NCBI GenBank assembly: GCA_021848865.1
Contig: JAJZTO010000081.1
Coordinates: forward strand, 1 to 9,630
Length of the DNA stretch: 9,630 nucleotides
Reading direction: 5' to 3'
Origin: Myxococcales bacterium
GTDB taxonomy: Bacteria; Myxococcota; Myxococcia; Myxococcales; Anaeromyxobacteraceae
A program made the translations under genes and the position numbers. Every line of letters starts with the position of its first letter. Within the stretch, counting starts at the first letter, position 1. This document shows positions 1 to 6,554 of this stretch, piece by piece. The notes beneath the pieces are model-generated. The model searched no databases. It had not been told where the DNA came from and worked only from the letters and a program-made list of their open reading frames with translations.

Positions 1-791
1 ATCTGGTCGCCGGGGTGCCGCCCGACTACTTCAGCGCCACCGGGCAGCTGTGGGGCAACCCGCTCTACGACTGGCCCGCGGTGGAGCGCGACGGGTGGCG
101 GTTCTGGATCGAGCGGATCCGGGCCACGCTGGCGCGGGTGGACCGCATCCGCATCGACCACTTCCGCGGGCTCGAGGCCTACTGGGAGGTGCCCGCCGGC
201 GAGACCACGGCGCGGCGGGGCCGCTGGCTGCCCGGCCCGGGCGCCCGCCTGCTGGAGGCGCTCCAGCGGGCCCTCGGCCCGCTCCCGCTGCTCGCCGAGA
301 ACCTGGGCGTCATCACCCCGGAGGTCGAGGCGCTCCGCCGGCGGTTCGGCCTGCCGGGCATGGCCATCCTGCAGTTCGCCTTCGGCCGCGACCCGCAGGC
401 CCCCGGCTTCCTCCCCCACAACTACGAGCGCGACTGCGTCGCCTACACCGGCACGCACGACAACGACACCGTCGCCGGCTGGTGGGCCGGCGGACCCGGC
501 GACAGCGTCCGCAGCGCCGAGGACGTCGCCGCGGAGAAGGCCTTCGCCCGGGAGTACCTCGCCACCGACGGCCGGGAGATGCACTGGACCATGATCCGGG
601 CGCTGCTGGCGTCGGTGGCCGGCACCGCGGTGGTCCCGCTCCAGGACGTGCTCGGCCTCGGCTCCGAGGCCCGCATGAACCGGCCCGGGACCGCCAGCGG
701 CAACTGGCGCTGGCGGGTCCGGGCGGAGGCGCTGGCGGGCGGTGAGGCGCGCCGCCTGGCGCGCCTCACCGAAATCTACGGCAGGCGCTGA
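1..791 (+). CDS. malQ: 4-alpha-glucanotransferase (amylomaltase, GH77), C-terminal part
   Basis: MalQ transfers alpha-1,4-glucan segments between maltodextrins in the cytoplasm, feeding maltose and glycogen metabolism. The 5' end lies outside the window; the frame is open from base 3, giving 262 visible residues. The GTG at base 15 is an internal valine, not a start, because the GH77 block GVPPDYFSATGQLWGNPLY runs through it. The three catalytic acids are visible: the nucleophile Asp in RIDHFRG (codon at 156), the acid/base Glu in LLAENLGVITPEV (codon at 297), and the Asp of GTHDNDT (codon at 459). The 47-residue spacing between the first two equals that of Thermus aquaticus amylomaltase (D293 and E340, from memory). 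The conserved MNRPGT...GNWRWR end is present. The visible length fits the C-terminal half of a short, roughly 500-residue amylomaltase. It converges on the lipoprotein gene at 801 with a 9-base gap. Family assignment is secure. Confidence 0.96.
   Translation, partial: LVAGVPPDYFSATGQLWGNPLYDWPAVERDGWRFWIERIRATLARVDRIRIDHFRGLEAYWEVPAGETTARRGRWLPGPGARLLEALQRALGPLPLLAENLGVITPEVEALRRRFGLPGMAILQFAFGRDPQAPGFLPHNYERDCVAYTGTHDNDTVAGWWAGGPGDSVRSAEDVAAEKAFAREYLATDGREMHWTMIRALLASVAGTAVVPLQDVLGLGSEARMNRPGTASGNWRWRVRAEALAGGEARRLARLTEIYGRR
741..770. terminator. Perfect 13-bp stem-loop in the 3' end of malQ, candidate terminator
   Basis: Bases 741-753 (GGTGAGGCGCGCC) and 758-770 are exact reverse complements separated by the tetranucleotide GCCT. 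The element is inside the malQ coding sequence, 18 bases before its stop codon, and 30 bases past the stop of the convergent lipoprotein gene. The two genes are only 9 bases apart, so a terminator for either must sit in coding DNA. No T-run follows on either strand, so it is not a classical intrinsic terminator. It could end or protect the lipoprotein mRNA, or be fortuitous in GC-rich coding DNA; a 13-bp perfect match makes chance less likely. Confidence 0.5.
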
Positions 792-800
792 GCGCCGCGC

Positions 801-1517
801 CTAGCGCTTCACGTCGGCGCGGCGGTTCTTCTGCCAGCAGGTCTCGTCGTGCTCGGTGCAGACCGGCCGCTCCTTGCCGTAGCTGATGGTCTTCACCTCG
901 GCCGTCGGGACGCCCAGGCCGTGCAGGTACTTCTTCACCGCGTCGGCGCGCCGCTGCCCGAGGTGCATGTTGTACTCGGCGGTCCCGCGCTCGTCGCAGT
1001 TCCCCTCGACGCGCAGGGCGGTGATGTGCTGGTCGGAGACGCACTTCGCGGTCTTCTGCAGGGCCTCGCGCCCGTCGGCCTTCACCTCCGACTTGTCGAA
1101 GTCGAAGTAGACCGAGCCCAGGTCGTCACAGGGACCGGAGACCGGGGCCGGCGGAGGCGTGGCCACGCAGCGGCCCTCCACGCAGTCGTTGCCGGCGGGG
1201 CACGGGAGGTCCGCGGCGCAGGCGCCGGGGATCGCCACGCAGGCGCCGGCCTGGCAGGTCCGCCCGGCCTTGCAGTCGGCGCCGGTCTCGCACTCCGGCC
1301 GCGGCTGGCACTTGTTCGCCTTGCAGACGAAGCCGGCCTGGCAGTCGCCGTCCTGGCCGCACTCCTGGCAGCGGCCCTGGACGCAGACCTTTCCGAAGCC
1401 CGCCTGGTCCTTGCAGTTCTCGCTGGTCTCGCACTCTCCGTTCTGCCACTTCTTGGGACAGCCCCCGAGGACGGCGAGGGCCAGGAACGCTGCCAGGGCG
1501 GCCAAGGGTCGGCGCAT
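801..1517 (-). CDS. Cysteine-rich OmpA/Pal-family outer-membrane lipoprotein
   Basis: Predicted peptidoglycan-binding lipoprotein of 238 residues. The chosen ATG (1515-1517) begins a lipoprotein signal peptide ending in the lipobox LGGC with lipidated Cys20, and GGAG lies 6 bases upstream. The frame stays open a further 107 codons upstream but that stretch is arginine-rich non-protein-like sequence. Residues 29-117 hold four tandem modules of pattern C-x5-C-x5-C-x4-C (the first has x9 in the middle). A Pro-rich linker (about 120-127) leads to an OmpA C-terminal domain (about 131-238). This domain shows VYFDFDKS, the Pal-type core GNCDERGTAEYN with Asp175, LGQRRA with Arg189/190, SYGKERP and NRRADV. 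In this family those Asp and Arg residues bind diaminopimelate of peptidoglycan. The protein has 22 cysteines, including a C220/C227 pair in the OmpA domain. It should tether the outer membrane to the wall; the role of the Cys modules is unknown. It is not canonical Pal, and no tol genes are visible. Confidence 0.9.
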   Translation of the reverse strand: MRRPLAALAAFLALAVLGGCPKKWQNGECETSENCKDQAGFGKVCVQGRCQECGQDGDCQAGFVCKANKCQPRPECETGADCKAGRTCQAGACVAIPGACAADLPCPAGNDCVEGRCVATPPPAPVSGPCDDLGSVYFDFDKSEVKADGREALQKTAKCVSDQHITALRVEGNCDERGTAEYNMHLGQRRADAVKKYLHGLGVPTAEVKTISYGKERPVCTEHDETCWQKNRRADVKR

Positions 1518-1828
1518 ATCGAGCTCCGAATGTGTGGGGCGTGTCTCCCCGAGCCCCCGAAGGGTCGTTCGGGTTACCGTTGCAGGCGCAACAGTAGTCG
1601 AACGCAGCCGGGCGGCGCAACACCGCCGGTTGACGCACGACGCCCGGGTCAGCGACCCGCGGGGAGCCGCACCGGCCGCGGGCAACGCTCGCGCCCACGC
1701 GGCGCGCCCCTTCGGGGCCGGAGGACCGGCGGTGCGCCTTCCCGCAGGCGCACGCGGGTGGCGCCCTGCCGCCTTGACCCTTCCCGGGGGCCGTTCTACA
1801 TGGTCCCGTCGCAGGAGCAAGGAGCGGC
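1518..1828. other. Divergent intergenic region between the lipoprotein gene and otsA
   Basis: These 311 bases hold no convincing gene. They separate two divergent starts, so they must carry regulatory DNA for both. Visible structure: nested inverted repeats, outer CGTTCG (1566-1571) with CGAACG (1599-1604) and inner GTTGC (1579-1583) with GCAAC (1588-1592); a second one, GGCGG (1611-1615) with CCGCC (1623-1627); and CCCGCGG (1656-1662) with CCGCGGG (1676-1682). A TTGACG at 1630-1635 has no acceptable -10 partner. I could not define a promoter for the lipoprotein gene. Part of the region (about 1560-1610) is less GC-rich than its surroundings, which suits a promoter or operator. Confidence 0.6.
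1774..1802 (+). promoter_or_regulatory. Candidate sigma70-type promoter for the otsA operon
   Basis: TTGACC (1774-1779) matches the -35 consensus at five of six bases. After a 17-base spacer comes TACATG (1797-1802), a weak -10 with three of six matches. A transcript would start near 1809, leaving about 20 bases before the otsA ATG, just enough for the ribosome site AAGGAG at 1819-1824. An extra AGGAG at 1813-1817 lies 11 bases from the ATG. Spacing is right but the -10 is poor, so this is tentative. Confidence 0.35.
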
Positions 1829-4051
1829 ATGCGTTCATTTTTCCGGTTCGCCTTCGTGCTAGCCGCGTTCCTGGCCCTGGTGGCCTGGGGCGCCTCGGAG
1901 CTGTTCAACCGGCAGGCCTTCGCCTGGGCCGAGCGGGACCTGGCCATGCGCGCGCGCCTGGCCCTGGAAGGGGCGCGGCAGGCCCTGGCCGGCGCCTCCC
2001 CGGCGGAGGCGCGCCGCGTCCTCGACGCACTGGTCCTCGACGAGCGGCTCATGGCGGCGGCCCTCTGCCTCCCGAACGGCGCCACGGTGTTCAAGACCTT
2101 CGGCTACCCCGGCAACTTCGCCTGCAACCGGCTCCCGCCGGAGGCCTGGGCGGCGGGGGCGGAGGGCTGGGACCGCACCGCCGAGGGCGTCTCCGGGACG
2201 GTGCACCTCACCGCCCTGCCGGTCGGCGGCGCGACCGACGGGCGCGTCCTGGTGCTGGTGCACGACATGAGCTTCGTGGACCGGCGCGCCGCGACCACCC
2301 GCAACCAGACCTTCTTCGCCTTCGCCCTGGTCGGGCTGGTGGGCGCGGCGGCCGCGGCGGTGGCCGCCCGCCTCTCCTGGATCTCCTGGACCTCGCAGCT
2401 CCGGCGGATGATCACGGCGCCGTTCCGCGCCGCCGGGCAGATCACCGCGCCGCGCCGCTTCCAGCCGCTCATCGCCGACGTCCGCGACCTGCTGGCGACG
2501 CTGGCCGCCGAGGACGCGAAGGCCGGGGCCACCTGGAACCCCGAGCGGCTGCGCCACGTCCTGCGCCGCAACCTCGGCGGCGAGGGGGTCATCGTGGTGG
2601 CCAACCGCGAGCCCTACCTCCACGAGCGCTCCGCCGACGGGACGATCCACGTCACCCGCCCCGCCTCCGGCCTGGTCACGGCCCTGGAGCCGGTGATGCG
2701 GGCCTGCTCCGGCACCTGGATCGCCCACGGGAGCGGCTCGGCCGACCGGGAGACGGTGGACCGGCGCGACCACGTCCGCGTCCCCCCGGGCCAGGAGACC
2801 TACGACATCCGCCGCGTCTGGCTCACGCGGGAGGAGGAGCAGGGCTTCTACTACGGGCTCTCGAACGAGGGGCTCTGGCCGCTGTGCCACATGGTGCACG
2901 CCCGGCCCGAGTTCCGGAGCCGGGACTGGGAGCTGTACCGGAAGGTGAACGAGCGCTTCGCGGACGCGGTGGCCGAGGAGGCCGGCGGCCCCGACCCCAT
3001 CGTCCTGGTGCAGGACTACCACTTCGCGCTGCTGCCCCGGTACCTGCGGGAGCGGCTGCCCCGCGCCACCATCATCACCTTCTGGCACATCCCCTGGCCC
3101 ACCGCCGAGCGCTTCGGCATCTGCCCGTGGGAGCGCGAGGTGCTGGAGGGGCTGCTCGGCAGCACCGTGGTGGGCTTCCACACCCAGGCCCACTGCAACA
3201 ACTTCCTGGAGTCGGTGGACCGCTTCCTGGAGTCGCGCATCGACCGGGAGCGCCACTCGGTGGTGCTGGGCGGGCGCGAGACCCTGGTGCGCCCCTACCC
3301 CATCTCGGTGGAGTGGCCGAGCCACTGGGCGGCGGAGACCGCCCCGGCCGCCGAGTGCCGCGTCGAGGTCCGGCGCCAGCTCGGCCTGGCGCCCGACGTG
3401 CTCCTCGGCGTCGGGGTGGACCGGCTCGACTACACCAAGGGCATCGAGGAGCGGCTCCTGGCGGTGGAGCTGCTGCTGGAGCGCCACCCGGCCTGGCGCG
3501 GCCGGTTCACCTTCGTGCAGCTGGCGGCCCCCAGCCGCACGGTGATCCCGGCCTACCGGGAGCTGAACGACCGGGTGGAGGCCCTCGCCGCCCGCGTCAA
3601 CGACCGCTTCGCCCGGGACGGCTGGCTCCCCATCGTCCTGCTCCGCCGCCACCACGAGCCCCCGGCCATCTTCCGGATGTACCGGGCCGCCGACCTCTGC
3701 TACGTGTCCAGCCTCCACGACGGCATGAACCTCGTCGCCAAGGAGTTCGTGGCGGCCCGCGACGACCTGCGCGGCGTGCTGGTCCTCTCCCGCTTCACCG
3801 GCGCCGCCCGGGAGCTGTCGGAGGCGCTGCTCGTCAACCCCTACGACGTCGAGGCGGCGGCCACGGCCCTGGCCACGGCGCTCTCGATGCCCCCCGAGGA
3901 GCAGGAGGACCGCATGCGCGCCATGCGGGCCCTGCTCAGCGAGCTCAACGTCTACCGCTGGGCGGGGAAGATGCTGCTCGACGCCACCCGGACGCGGCGG
4001 AAGGACCGGCTGGCGACGCGCCTCTCGCCGGGGCCGGGAGCGGCGCCGTGA
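1829..4051 (+). CDS. otsA: Membrane-anchored trehalose-6-phosphate synthase with N-terminal sensor-like region
   Basis: The catalytic part (about residues 253-718 of 740) is a GT20 enzyme that joins glucose from UDP-glucose to glucose-6-phosphate, giving trehalose-6-phosphate. Key residues match E. coli OtsA in identity and spacing: Asp396 (QDYH) and His420 (FWHIPWP) correspond to D130 and H154, Arg532 and Lys537 (DRLDYTKG) to R262 and K267, and Asp631 and Glu639 (DGMNLVAKE) to D361 and E369. The family is usually about 450-500 residues; here some 250 residues precede it. They comprise TM helix 1 (about 5-25), an extracytoplasmic region (about 26-160) with three cysteines (80, 99 and one more at the cytosolic side, 353, outside it), TM helix 2 (about 161-180) and a HAMP-like linker (about 181-230). 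This topology resembles sensor kinases and would tether the enzyme to the inner membrane facing the cytosol. AAGGAG precedes the ATG by 4 bases. The 3' end overlaps otsB. Sugar-donor specificity is inferred. Confidence 0.92.
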   Translation: MRSFFRFAFVLAAFLALVAWGASELFNRQAFAWAERDLAMRARLALEGARQALAGASPAEARRVLDALVLDERLMAAALCLPNGATVFKTFGYPGNFACNRLPPEAWAAGAEGWDRTAEGVSGTVHLTALPVGGATDGRVLVLVHDMSFVDRRAATTRNQTFFAFALVGLVGAAAAAVAARLSWISWTSQLRRMITAPFRAAGQITAPRRFQPLIADVRDLLATLAAEDAKAGATWNPERLRHVLRRNLGGEGVIVVANREPYLHERSADGTIHVTRPASGLVTALEPVMRACSGTWIAHGSGSADRETVDRRDHVRVPPGQETYDIRRVWLTREEEQGFYYGLSNEGLWPLCHMVHARPEFRSRDWELYRKVNERFADAVAEEAGGPDPIVLVQDYHFALLPRYLRERLPRATIITFWHIPWPTAERFGICPWEREVLEGLLGSTVVGFHTQAHCNNFLESVDRFLESRIDRERHSVVLGGRETLVRPYPISVEWPSHWAAETAPAAECRVEVRRQLGLAPDVLLGVGVDRLDYTKGIEERLLAVELLLERHPAWRGRFTFVQLAAPSRTVIPAYRELNDRVEALAARVNDRFARDGWLPIVLLRRHHEPPAIFRMYRAADLCYVSSLHDGMNLVAKEFVAARDDLRGVLVLSRFTGAARELSEALLVNPYDVEAAATALATALSMPPEEQEDRMRAMRALLSELNVYRWAGKMLLDATRTRRKDRLATRLSPGPGAAP

Positions 4052-4824
4052 GCGTGCCGCTGCCGGTCCGGTCGGCCGCGTGGCGCGAGCTGGGCCTCCC
4101 CGGCACCCTCGTCGTCCTCGACTTCGACGGCACCCTGGCCCGCATCGTCCACGACCGGAACGCGGCGCGGCTCTCGGCCCGGACCCGCCGGCTGCTGGCC
4201 CGGGTGGCGGCCCGCTACCCGGTGGCCGTCCTCAGCGGGCGCTCCGCGGCCGACGTCGGCGGCCGCCTCGACGGCCTCCCGCTGCGCTGGGTGGTGGGGA
4301 GCCACGGCGCCGACTGGGCGGGCGGCGCCGCGGGCGGGCCCCGCCGCTGGCGCGGCCGGATCGCCAGGTGGCGGCGCGCGCTCTCGGAGCGGCTCGAGGG
4401 CCTGCCCGGGATCGACATCGAGGACAAGGGCCACTCGATCACCGTCCACTACCGGGCGGCGCGCGACGGGGCGCGGGCCGCCGCCGCCGTCTCCCGGGCC
4501 GCGGCCGACCTCACCGGCGCCGTCGTCATCCCGGGGAAGCGGGTGCTGAACCTCCTGCCCGAGGGGGCGGCCGACAAGGGTTCGGCGCTCCGGCGCCTCG
4601 CCGCCGTCTCGGGGGCGGCGCGCCTGCTCTTCGTCGGCGACGACGTGACCGACGAGGTCGCCTTCCGCGCCCGGCTGCCCATCCCCGCGGTCATGGTGCG
4701 GGTCGGGCCGATCCCGGGGAGCGCGGCCCGCTACCACGTGCGACGCCGGGGCGACGTGGACCGGCTCCTCGCCTCGCTCGCCGTCCTGCGGGACCCGCCC
4801 CGGGGAGGACGGAGGGCCCGATGA
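4048..4824 (+). CDS. otsB: Trehalose-6-phosphate phosphatase (HAD superfamily)
   Basis: OtsB removes phosphate from trehalose-6-phosphate to give trehalose, completing the two-step pathway begun by the preceding gene. The 258-residue protein has the HAD motifs in order: DFDGTL with nucleophile Asp25 and general acid Asp27, VLSGR (61-65), the cap segment with GSHG (84-87) and EDKGHS with VHYR (about 125-136), Lys177 in ADKG, and the magnesium-binding GDDVTDE (197-203). The length is typical of bacterial OtsB. I chose the GTG at 4048 because it overlaps the otsA stop as GTGA and has GGGAG (4036-4040) 7 bases upstream; a second GTG at 4054 is possible. The overlap predicts translational coupling, keeping synthase and phosphatase balanced so that the phosphorylated intermediate does not build up. 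The last dozen residues are Arg/Gly-rich and probably disordered. Confidence 0.94.
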   Translation: MSVPLPVRSAAWRELGLPGTLVVLDFDGTLARIVHDRNAARLSARTRRLLARVAARYPVAVLSGRSAADVGGRLDGLPLRWVVGSHGADWAGGAAGGPRRWRGRIARWRRALSERLEGLPGIDIEDKGHSITVHYRAARDGARAAAAVSRAAADLTGAVVIPGKRVLNLLPEGAADKGSALRRLAAVSGAARLLFVGDDVTDEVAFRARLPIPAVMVRVGPIPGSAARYHVRRRGDVDRLLASLAVLRDPPRGGRRAR

Positions 4825-5318
4825 ACCGCAGCCGCGAGCTGGGTCCGGTCTTCGGCTTCATGCAGGCCCTTTGGGCGCTGGAGCAGGGGCTCCACCGGCG
4901 CTCCAGGGCCATGCACCGCGTGCACGGCATCACCGGCCCGCAGCGGCTGGTGGTCCTGGTGGTGGCCCGCCTCGGCCCCATCGCGCCGGGCCGGCTCGCC
5001 AGCGTCCTCCACCTGCACCCGGCCTCGGTGAGCCGGCTGGCCCGGACGCTGGAGCGGCGCGGGATGCTGCGGCGCCGCCCCCACCCCAGCGACCGGCGCC
5101 AGATCCTCCTCGAGCTGGCGCCGCGGAGCCACCGCATCGCCTCCCGGCGCAGCGGGACGGTGGAGGCGGCCGTGCGCGCCGCCCTGGCGCGGGCCCCGCG
5201 GGCCGAGGTCGACTCGGCGGTCCGGCTGGTGAGGCGCGTCGCGACCCGGCTCGGGGCCGGGGGAGGGGCGCCGGCCCCGGCAGCCGGGGCCCGCGGCCGG
5301 AGCCGGGAGCGGTCCTAG
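4821..5318 (+). CDS. MarR-family winged-helix transcriptional regulator
   Basis: A 165-residue predicted DNA-binding protein. The N-terminal helix region (about 8-34) should form the dimer interface. The winged helix (about 36-100) includes GITGPQRLVV, the HTH around LASVLHLHPASVSRLARTLE (about 59-78) and the wing ending in PSDRRQ (89-94), the MarR equivalent of the DxR motif. The C-terminal 20 residues are Gly/Ala/Arg-rich and look disordered. The ATG overlaps the otsB stop as ATGA and has GGAGG (4811-4815) 5 bases upstream. Being third in a coupled operon with otsA and otsB suggests that it controls trehalose synthesis or is co-expressed with it, for example by autoregulation from the 1518-1828 region. 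No ligand can be inferred. MarR proteins often bind small aromatic ligands or sense oxidation, but this one has no cysteine, which argues against thiol-based sensing. Confidence 0.88.
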   Translation: MNRSRELGPVFGFMQALWALEQGLHRRSRAMHRVHGITGPQRLVVLVVARLGPIAPGRLASVLHLHPASVSRLARTLERRGMLRRRPHPSDRRQILLELAPRSHRIASRRSGTVEAAVRAALARAPRAEVDSAVRLVRRVATRLGAGGGAPAPAAGARGRSRERS

Positions 5319-5330
5319 CAGCAGCTCCCG
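5252..5330. terminator. Stem-loops around the shared marR/methyltransferase stop, candidate bidirectional terminator
   Basis: CGGGAGC (5304-5310) and GCTCCCG (5324-5330) form a perfect 7-bp stem with a 13-base loop that contains the CTAG (5315-5318) supplying TAG stops to both convergent genes. Upstream, CGGGGCCGG (5252-5260) pairs with CCGGCCCCG (5271-5279), and CCCCG (5275-5279) can alternatively pair with CGGGG (5285-5289). No T-run follows on either strand. The symmetric position at a convergent end suggests transcript termination or 3'-end protection for both genes, but stems of this length also arise by chance in DNA this GC-rich. Confidence 0.35.
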
Positions 5331-6490
5331 CCGGCGCAGCCGCTCCCCGAGGCCTCGGTGGTGATCCGGTGGTCGCCGCCCTTGGTCTCGCGGGCGTCCC
5401 GGATGAGCGTGCCGGCGCCGCAGGGGAAGGGGCGCGCCTCCTCCGGCGCCACCGGCTCCCGCGGCTCGACGAGGGCGAAGTGCCCGGCGTAAGGGGCCCG
5501 CGAGTAGATGCCGAAGGTCTTCTCGCAGACCGCCACCCGCACGCCGCGCCGCAGCACGTGGCCGTCGTCGTCGGTCACCTCGCGGAAGGGCCCCCGGTAG
5601 ATCACCGCCTGCTTGTGGTCCCAGCAGGGCCCCTCCTTGCCGCGCCAGGCGGTCACCGTCACGCTGCGGAACTCGATCCCCTCGACGGTGCGCCACGGCG
5701 CGGCGGCGCGCTCGACGATCTGGACGCCGTAGAAGCCGGCCGCCTCGAAGGCCTCGACGAACCGGTCCTCGCGCATCGCCCCCGAGATGCACCCGGCCCA
5801 CAGCTCCGGGTCGCGCTGGAGATGGGCCGGGACCTCCTCGTCGCTGACGATGTCGGAGATGACCGCGCGGCCGCCGCGCCTCAGCACCCGGTGGATCTCC
5901 CGGAAGAGCCGCTCCTTGTCCCCGGGCGCCACCAGGTTCAGGACGCAGTCCGAGACCACCACGTCCACCGAGCCGTCGGCGACGAGCGGCTCCTCGGCGC
6001 GCAGCCGCGCCGCCTCGGCCTCGGCCCGCGCCAGGTCGGCGCTGCTCTGCACCGGCCGGGCCGCGAGGTGGCGGTCCAGCTCCTCCAGGTCGAGCGCCAG
6101 GTCCTGGATCCGCCCCTTGCGGAATTCCAGGTTGGCGAGGCCGGTCCGGGCCGCGAAAGCGGGGAGGTGGCGGCGCGACAGGGCCAGCATCTCGTCGTTC
6201 ATGTCGACGCCGACGACGCGACCCCGGGGGCCCACCACCTGCGCCAGCAGGTAGCCGGCCTTGCCGGCGCCCGAGCCCAGGTCGAGCACCGTCTCGCCGG
6301 CCCGGACGTGCCGGGTGGGGTCGCCGCAGCCGTAGTCGCGCTCCAACACCTCGACCGGCACCGCGGCGAGCAGCGCCGGGTCGTTGGCGGAGGGGCAGCA
6401 GAGCCCGGCCGGCGCCTGCGCGGCCGCCGAGTAGGTCTCGAGGACGGCCCGCTCGACGTCGAGGAGGGCGGGGACGGTGGAGGGGGGCAT
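5315..6490 (-). CDS. ArsM-like SAM-dependent methyltransferase with Cys-rich C-terminal tail
   Basis: A 391-residue class I methyltransferase closest to arsenite methyltransferases, which methylate As(III) in the cytoplasm using SAM. Motif I is VLDLGSGAGK (68-77) and the SAM ribose-binding acid is Asp96 in GVDMND. Cys55 (YGCGDP), Cys182 (SDCVLNL) and Cys234 (GCISGAM) sit at the places of the three arsenic-binding cysteines of characterised ArsM enzymes; Cys31-Cys32 could supply the fourth. Compared with classical ArsM there is a charged insertion (about 132-168), and the end reads GSGCAGGSCC, a likely metal or metalloid ligand. The start ATG follows AGAGAGG by 7 bases. No arsR, arsB/acr3 or arsC is adjacent, so the substrate is uncertain: arsenic, another metalloid or a different thiophilic substrate are all possible. 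The stop overlaps the marR stop. I am sure of the methyltransferase fold and moderately sure of the ArsM relationship. Confidence 0.85.
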   Translation of the reverse strand: MPPSTVPALLDVERAVLETYSAAAQAPAGLCCPSANDPALLAAVPVEVLERDYGCGDPTRHVRAGETVLDLGSGAGKAGYLLAQVVGPRGRVVGVDMNDEMLALSRRHLPAFAARTGLANLEFRKGRIQDLALDLEELDRHLAARPVQSSADLARAEAEAARLRAEEPLVADGSVDVVVSDCVLNLVAPGDKERLFREIHRVLRRGGRAVISDIVSDEEVPAHLQRDPELWAGCISGAMREDRFVEAFEAAGFYGVQIVERAAAPWRTVEGIEFRSVTVTAWRGKEGPCWDHKQAVIYRGPFREVTDDDGHVLRRGVRVAVCEKTFGIYSRAPYAGHFALVEPREPVAPEEARPFPCGAGTLIRDARETKGGDHRITTEASGSGCAGGSCC

Positions 6491-6554
6491 GGCGTGACCT
6501 CTCTGGAACCGTGGGAGCCGCGGGACCCATCCGGGATTCGGGAAATCGCTCGGC

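Noticed and set aside
1630..1635. TTGACG as a -35 element
   Set aside because: No acceptable -10 hexamer occurs 16-18 bases downstream; the sequence there is purely GC-rich.
1518..1838. 107-codon N-terminal extension of the lipoprotein gene
   Set aside because: It is Arg/Ala-rich without family features, would bury the signal peptide and lipobox, and overlaps the start of otsA. The ATG at 1517 has a good ribosome site.
1859..3718. Minus-strand open frame antisense to otsA
   Set aside because: His/Gly/Arg/Val-rich composition typical of the reverse complement of a GC-rich gene, with no recognisable domain.
1159..4824. Very long plus-strand open frame running through the intergenic region and out of frame through otsA
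   Set aside because: Only its last part (from 4048) is otsB. The rest is Arg/Pro/Gly/Ala-rich low-complexity sequence caused by scarce stop codons in GC-rich DNA, and overlaps the well-conserved otsA frame.
4731..6530. Long minus-strand open frame covering marR and the methyltransferase
   Set aside because: It lies in a different frame from the methyltransferase with its clear SAM motifs, and its translation is low-complexity Arg/Pro/Gly sequence.
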